DNA from: Clostridiaceae bacterium
Lineage (GTDB): Bacteria > Bacillota > Clostridia > Oscillospirales > Acutalibacteraceae
Direction: 5' to 3'
Length of the DNA stretch: 17,711 nt
Assembly (NCBI GenBank): GCA_016292705.1
Contig: JAEDHZ010000005.1
Location: forward strand, 1-17,711
The notes under the pieces are model-generated. The model was given only the letters and a program-made list of their open reading frames with translations. It was not told the DNA's origin and made no database searches. Each line of letters begins with the position of its first letter. The stretch's first letter is position 1. Positions 13,820-17,711 of this stretch are shown piece after piece. Both the position numbers and the translations under genes were made by a program.

Positions 13820-16054
13820 ATGGAACCGATAAAAATCAGAGGACTGAAACAAAACAATCTAAAAAATATATCCATTGACATTCCGAAGAATAAAATTGTT
13901 GTTTTCACCGGAGTTTCCGGCTCGGGTAAATCAAGTATTGTCTTTGATACCGTTGCGGCAGAAAGCCAAAGGCAGATGAATGAAACCTATACCGCATGGG
14001 TCAGGGGAAGACTTCCAAAGTATGATAAGCCGAATGTTGAATGGATAGAGAACCTCAATCCATCCGTTATTATCGACCAGAACAGACTCGGCGGCAATGC
14101 AAGGTCGACGGTCGGAACAATAAGTGATATGTACTCTCTGCTGAGGTTGTTGTATTCAAGAATCGGTGTTCCTGCTGTTGGTCCGGCTTCATATTTTTCT
14201 TTCAACAATCCAAACGGTATGTGCCCGACCTGCGCCGGTATCGGAAAAGTTATGGACTTCGATGTTCATAATCTGATTGATGAAGAAAAGACCTATGATG
14301 AAGGATGTTTTATGCTTCCGGCTTTCGGAAAGGACAAGTATTACTGGAAGGTATACAGGCATCCGGAATACTTCAGGACAGATGTTCCGTGGAAAGACCT
14401 TACCGAAGCGGAGCAGAATGTTCTTTTGTATGGAAGCAGAACTCCCGGAGGAGAACGGCTGGACAAGAAGCTTGAAGGCGTGTATAACCAGTTCAAGCGT
14501 CTGGTTCTCATGAAAGGAGTTGAGGAACAGACCGACTATACACTCAAAAAAATTGCTCAGTATCTTTATGAATGTGAATGTCCGGACTGCAAAGGCAAGA
14601 GGCTCAATGAAAAGACGCTTTCGTGCAAGGTCAACGGATACAGCATTGATGAGATGTGTGAAATGGAGTTTTCAACGCTTCGTGATGTACTTTCGGAAAT
14701 TAAGGATCAACGGGTCGATTCAATTGTAAAGCAGCTTATTGCGTCTCTTGACAGAATGATTGATATCGGTCTGCCGTATCTTTTCATGAACAGAGAAAGC
14801 TCAACTCTTTCCGGCGGAGAAGCGCAAAGGCTGAAGCTTGTCCGCTATATGGGAAGCTCGCTTTGCGGAATGATATATATTTTTGATGAGCCGAGCACCG
14901 GAATGCACCCCAGGGATGTTCACAGAATGTCCCGCCTTTTGAAAAGCCTTCGTGACAAGGGCAACACCGTTTTGGTTGTTGAGCACGATAAGGATATAAT
15001 CAGCATTGCCGATGAAGTTATTGATATCGGACCTCTTGCCGGAAAGAACGGTGGACAGGTTCTGTTCCAGGGAAGCTACGAAAATCTTCTTATCAGCGGA
15101 ACAAAAACAGGTAATGCTCTTTCTGCAGAAATAAGAATAAAAGAAAATGTCCGCAAACCAAAAGGCTTTCTTGAAGTCAGAGGAGCCTCACTTCATAACC
15201 TCAAAAATGTTGATGTTGACATTCCGCTCGGAATACTGACCGTGGTGACCGGAGTAGCAGGCAGCGGAAAATCTTCACTCATCCGTGATGTGTTTGCAAA
15301 GAAATATGAAGATCAGGTGGTTATGATTGACCAGAGTGCCATCACGGCAACCGGACGCTCCACCGTGTGCACTTTCCTGGGCTTTTTTGACGAAATCAGA
15401 AAGGTATTTGCAACCGAAAACTGTGTTGACAGCGGCCTTTTCACTTTTAACGCAAAAGGAGCATGTCCTTATTGCAAGGGAAGAGGAATGATAACAACGG
15501 AGCTTGTTTTCATGGAGCCGGTAACAACTGTATGTGAATACTGCAACGGAACAAGATACAGTGATGAAGCACTGAAATATCGCTACAAAGGAAAAACTAT
15601 CGTTGAAGTGCTTGCAATGAGCGTTGAGGAAGCAGTTTCATTCTTTGCGTCCAACAAAAAAATAAGAGACAAGCTGGATGCACTGATGGAGGTCGGTCTG
15701 CCGTATATTTCTCTCGGACAGCCTCTTTCCACTTTTTCCGGCGGAGAGCGTCAGCGTGTGAAGCTTGCACAGAACATCAAGAAAAAGGGTAATATATATA
15801 TCCTCGATGAACCGACAACCGGTCTTCATCCCGCAGACATTGAAAAGGTGGTAGGTATCCTTGAATCGATTGTTGACAGGGGAAACACGGTGATTGTTAT
15901 TGAGCACAACACGGATGTTATGAAGCTCGCCGACTATATCATTGATGTCGGTCCTGACGGAGGCTCAAAGGGCGGAGAAATCGTGTTTACCGGAACTCCG
16001 AGAGAAATGTTTGATGATGCTGACACAATAACCGCAAAGTATCTGCGTAAATGA
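13820..16054 (+). CDS. Short UvrA-like ABC ATPase (UvrA2/DrrC type), probable drug-resistance protein
   Basis: A 744-residue soluble double ABC ATPase of the UvrA family. The Walker A motifs are GVSGSGKS (31-38) and GVAGSGKS (478-485), and the signatures are LSGGEAQR (330-337) and FSGGERQR (639-646). The Walker B segments are YIFDEPSTGMHP and YILDEPTTGLHP. Zinc pairs are C135/C138 with C254/C257, and C549/C552 with C572/C575. Standard UvrA is about 940 residues. Here the chain runs from YSRIGVP straight to YFSFNNPNGMCPTC, so the UvrB-binding domain and the first zinc module are missing. A role in UvrABC nucleotide excision repair is therefore unlikely. By analogy with DrrC and UvrA2, it may displace DNA-bound drugs. 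The MerR-GyrI partner upstream supports induction by such a compound. Confidence 0.9.
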   Translation: MEPIKIRGLKQNNLKNISIDIPKNKIVVFTGVSGSGKSSIVFDTVAAESQRQMNETYTAWVRGRLPKYDKPNVEWIENLNPSVIIDQNRLGGNARSTVGTISDMYSLLRLLYSRIGVPAVGPASYFSFNNPNGMCPTCAGIGKVMDFDVHNLIDEEKTYDEGCFMLPAFGKDKYYWKVYRHPEYFRTDVPWKDLTEAEQNVLLYGSRTPGGERLDKKLEGVYNQFKRLVLMKGVEEQTDYTLKKIAQYLYECECPDCKGKRLNEKTLSCKVNGYSIDEMCEMEFSTLRDVLSEIKDQRVDSIVKQLIASLDRMIDIGLPYLFMNRESSTLSGGEAQRLKLVRYMGSSLCGMIYIFDEPSTGMHPRDVHRMSRLLKSLRDKGNTVLVVEHDKDIISIADEVIDIGPLAGKNGGQVLFQGSYENLLISGTKTGNALSAEIRIKENVRKPKGFLEVRGASLHNLKNVDVDIPLGILTVVTGVAGSGKSSLIRDVFAKKYEDQVVMIDQSAITATGRSTVCTFLGFFDEIRKVFATENCVDSGLFTFNAKGACPYCKGRGMITTELVFMEPVTTVCEYCNGTRYSDEALKYRYKGKTIVEVLAMSVEEAVSFFASNKKIRDKLDALMEVGLPYISLGQPLSTFSGGERQRVKLAQNIKKKGNIYILDEPTTGLHPADIEKVVGILESIVDRGNTVIVIEHNTDVMKLADYIIDVGPDGGSKGGEIVFTGTPREMFDDADTITAKYLRK

Positions 16055-16159
16055 GAAGAAGTACATTAGAAGCAAAGGCGGTCTGTCAGAAGTCCGGGAT
16101 TGTTTTGTCGATATACACAAATCAGAAAAATATGTTTATTTAATAAACTGTTGAATAAG

Positions 16160-16213
16160 GCAACCGGTGTGAGCCGAGTTTTTCACGCTGACGGCATACG
16201 GAAAACCGGTTGC
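16160..16213 (+). other. 54-nt two-part hairpin upstream of the double-GNAT gene
   Basis: GCAACCGGT (16160-16168) pairs perfectly with ACCGGTTGC (16205-16213). Inside it, GTGAGCCG (16169-16176) pairs with CGGCATAC (16192-16199) with one mismatch and one G-U. GGAAA (16200-16204) bulges on the 3' side, and a 15-nt loop closes it. No T-tract follows. It lies 16 nt before the ATG at 16230, so it may be a 5' leader element, or a dispersed palindromic repeat that landed there. Confidence 0.6.
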
Positions 16214-16229
16214 TTCACCATTGAGAGGG

Positions 16230-17186
16230 ATGACTATAGTAACAATAAGAAAATGGGAGCTGTCAGATGCTGAGGCACTGGCAAAAGCACTGTCAAACAA
16301 AAAGGTCATGGACAATCTGCGAGACGGTCTTCCGTATCCGTATACCGAAGATGATGCAAAGCAATACATAAATGCAATGCTTGCTGCTGATCCTGCCGAT
16401 ACTTTTGCCTACGCAGTTTGCGTTGACGGAAAGGTTGTGGGCAGTATCGGAGCGTTCCGTCAGGGAAACATACATAACCGTACCGCTGAGCTTGGATATT
16501 ATCTGGCTGAGGAACAATGGGGAAAGGGCATAATGACACAGGCTGTCCGTCAGCTCTGCGAAGTTATTTTTGAAACAACCGACATTCTGCGCATTTTCGC
16601 TGAGCCGTTCTCACACAATGCGGGCTCAAGGAGAGTGTTGGAAAAAGCCGGCTTTAACTTTGAGGGTACGCTTAAAAATAATGCGTTTAAAAACGGAAAA
16701 GTTCTTGACATGGTGATGTATTCACTGACAAGGGATCAGTACTCTGTTCGTCCTCTTGAGCCTGATGAAATTCCTGAGGCTCTTTCGCTTGCGTGGGAGG
16801 TCTTTTCGGAATATGAAGCACCGGTCTGTTCCGCAGATGGCATAGAGGAGTTCAGAAAATGCCTTCACGATGAAGCTTATCTTTCCGGTGTCGAATTCTA
16901 CGGTGCTTTTGAAAACGAAAAGCTTATAGGTGAAGTCAGCATTCGTAGCGAAAATGCGCATATCTGTTTTTTCTTTGTCAAAGGCGAGTACCACCGCCGC
17001 AGAATCGGAACAAAGCTCTTCGGATTTATGCAAAGAAGTTATGTGAAACGATCAATAACAGTTAATTCATCGCCTTACGGTGTTGAGTTTTATAAGGCAC
17101 TCGGTTTTGTTCCGACAGATGAGGAACAGACAGTCAACGGTATCCGCTTTATGCCGATGATTTATGAAGATAAGTCGAACGGCTGA
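16230..17186 (+). CDS. Tandem GNAT acetyltransferase (RimJ/RimL-like plus second GNAT domain)
   Basis: A 318-residue protein with two acetyltransferase domains. Residues ~1-167 resemble the RimJ/RimL (Acetyltransf_3) group: IRKWELSDAEAL at the start, acetyl-CoA loop W97-G-K-G-I-M, and SHNAGSRRVLEKAGF near the end. Residues ~171-318 form a second GNAT domain starting VRPLEPDEIPEAL, with loop RRRIGTKLF and closing YGVEFYKALGFVPT. The two may have different substrates, or one may be regulatory. The substrate is unknown. The start is uncertain: GAGAGGG directly abuts ATG 16230, which is too close for a normal ribosome site, and in-frame TTG 16221 has none. No promoter stands out; a strong hairpin precedes the gene. 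Confidence 0.83.
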   Translation: MTIVTIRKWELSDAEALAKALSNKKVMDNLRDGLPYPYTEDDAKQYINAMLAADPADTFAYAVCVDGKVVGSIGAFRQGNIHNRTAELGYYLAEEQWGKGIMTQAVRQLCEVIFETTDILRIFAEPFSHNAGSRRVLEKAGFNFEGTLKNNAFKNGKVLDMVMYSLTRDQYSVRPLEPDEIPEALSLAWEVFSEYEAPVCSADGIEEFRKCLHDEAYLSGVEFYGAFENEKLIGEVSIRSENAHICFFFVKGEYHRRRIGTKLFGFMQRSYVKRSITVNSSPYGVEFYKALGFVPTDEEQTVNGIRFMPMIYEDKSNG

Positions 17187-17216
17187 AGCTTTGGACAAAA
17201 GAGAGCAAATATAATC

Positions 17217-17245
17217 GGGAAAGCAGTTCCCTGCGGTGTTATAAT
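17217..17245 (+). promoter_or_regulatory. Promoter region of the AraC-type gene with inverted repeat
   Basis: TGTTATAAT (17237-17245) is a perfect extended -10 (TGnTATAAT). The -35 position lacks a consensus hexamer and instead carries GGGAA-AGCAG-TTCCC (17217-17231), a likely regulator site. The ribosome site AAAGGAGGG is at 17262-17270. Confidence 0.6.
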
Positions 17246-17278
17246 GTGGTTGCAGCAAAGCAAAGGAGGGCTTAAAGC

Positions 17279-17711
17279 ATGGAGTGGATGGCGGTCATCG
17301 GCAATTCAATTCAGTACATTGAGGAGCATATCACGGAAGATATCTCGGTGAACAGTATAGCGGAGAGTGTGAACCTTTCACCTTTTTATTTTCAGAAGGG
17401 CTTTGCAATGCTCTGCGGCTTCACGGTTTCAGAGTATATCCGCAACCGCAGACTTGCGCTTGCAGGCAACGAGCTTGCAACGACCGATGAAAAGGTGATT
17501 GACATTGCCTTAAAGTACGGATATGATTCGCCGGACAGCTTTGCAAAGGCGTTCACAAGGTTTCACGGCGTAACGCCTGTTGCCGTGCGTAAGGACGCCG
17601 TCATGCTCAAATCCTTTGCTCCGCTGAAAATCAAATTTTCTCTTGAGGGAGGTTATATTATGGACTACAAGATAGTTTCCAAGGATTCATTCACCGTTAT
17701 TGCAAATGTAA
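17279..17711 (+). CDS. AraC-family transcriptional regulator, probably with GyrI-like effector domain (partial)
   Basis: The frame opens at ATG 17279, 8 nt after AAAGGAGGG, and is still open at the window edge (144 complete codons). Residues ~8-107 are a two-helix-turn-helix AraC DNA-binding domain at the N-terminus: IEEHITEDISVNSIAESV, SPFYFQKGF, then VIDIALKYGYDSPDSFAKAFTRFHGVTP. After a linker, MDYKIVSKDSFTVIANV begins what looks like a GyrI-like (effector-binding) domain, giving the Rob/SoxS-like HTH-GyrI order. An internal ribosome site and ATG lie exactly at that domain boundary (17645-17662). Its ligand and targets are unknown; the tandem-GNAT gene immediately upstream is on the same strand but has a separate promoter region between. 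Confidence 0.88.
   Translation, partial: MEWMAVIGNSIQYIEEHITEDISVNSIAESVNLSPFYFQKGFAMLCGFTVSEYIRNRRLALAGNELATTDEKVIDIALKYGYDSPDSFAKAFTRFHGVTPVAVRKDAVMLKSFAPLKIKFSLEGGYIMDYKIVSKDSFTVIANV

Noticed and set aside
13820..16054. Genuine UvrA of nucleotide excision repair
   Set aside because: About 200 residues shorter than UvrA, with the UvrB-binding domain and first zinc module missing, and co-operonic with a drug-type MerR regulator.
1..17711. CRISPR array, tRNA, rRNA, insertion sequence or replication origin
   Set aside because: I looked for regularly spaced repeats, cloverleaf-like segments, transposase motifs and terminal inverted repeats and found none.

Overview
The window looks like a chromosomal segment of a strictly anaerobic, low-to-mid GC Firmicute, most likely a gut clostridium near the Oscillospiraceae/Ruminococcaceae. 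That placement is inferred from gene content and style: class III ribonucleotide reductase, purine-rich Shine-Dalgarno sites, TTGACt-17-TATAcT promoters, NrdR boxes, a CDP-glycerol glycerophosphotransferase-type enzyme, TraX-family and MerR/GyrI proteins. There is no rRNA, tRNA, CRISPR array, transposase or phage gene.

Layout. (1) 1-2518: the tail of a membrane protein overlaps a cytosolic beta-lactamase-fold serine hydrolase, followed by a YhhN/lysoplasmalogenase-family membrane protein and an intrinsic terminator. (2) 2591-6871: a deoxynucleotide-synthesis module made of nrdG (radical SAM activase), nrdD (class III RNR with a CPNC redoxin domain fused to its C-terminus) and trxB (a thioredoxin reductase without the usual NADPH-phosphate motif). 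Two NrdR-like boxes exactly 31 bp apart sit just upstream of a near-consensus promoter in front of nrdD. (3) 7017-7760: a solo SDR oxidoreductase with its own promoter, ending in a bidirectional terminator. (4) 7818-9684, minus strand: a teichoic-acid-type CDP-glycerol glycerophosphotransferase with an acidic tail, then a coupled GNAT acetyltransferase. A glycerophosphodiester phosphodiesterase (9921-10682) is transcribed divergently from them. (5) 10729-11442, minus strand: a TraX-family membrane protein. (6) 11443-12070: the longest gene-free stretch, holding a perfect 16-bp palindrome, paired GTTAAC sites and a leader-like region with mutually exclusive stems, in front of a small lipoprotein gene. 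(7) 12963-16054: a MerR-GyrI regulator with an operator in its promoter spacer, in an operon with a short UvrA-like ATPase that lacks the UvrB-binding domain. This is probably a drug-responsive resistance pair. (8) 16230-17186: a tandem double-GNAT protein behind a strong upstream hairpin. (9) 17279-end: an AraC-type regulator that appears to run into a GyrI-like effector domain and is cut by the window edge.

How the parts fit. The most coherent unit is nrdG-nrdD-trxB. NrdG would install the glycyl radical on NrdD, the fused redoxin domain would supply reducing equivalents, and TrxB is the natural candidate to recharge it. If so, this is an NrdR-controlled class III RNR built around a dithiol reductant rather than formate; that chemistry is inference. 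The second coherent unit is the MerR/UvrA2-like operon. The structured regions before the lipoprotein and before the tandem GNAT are the best candidates for undescribed regulatory RNA or DNA elements.
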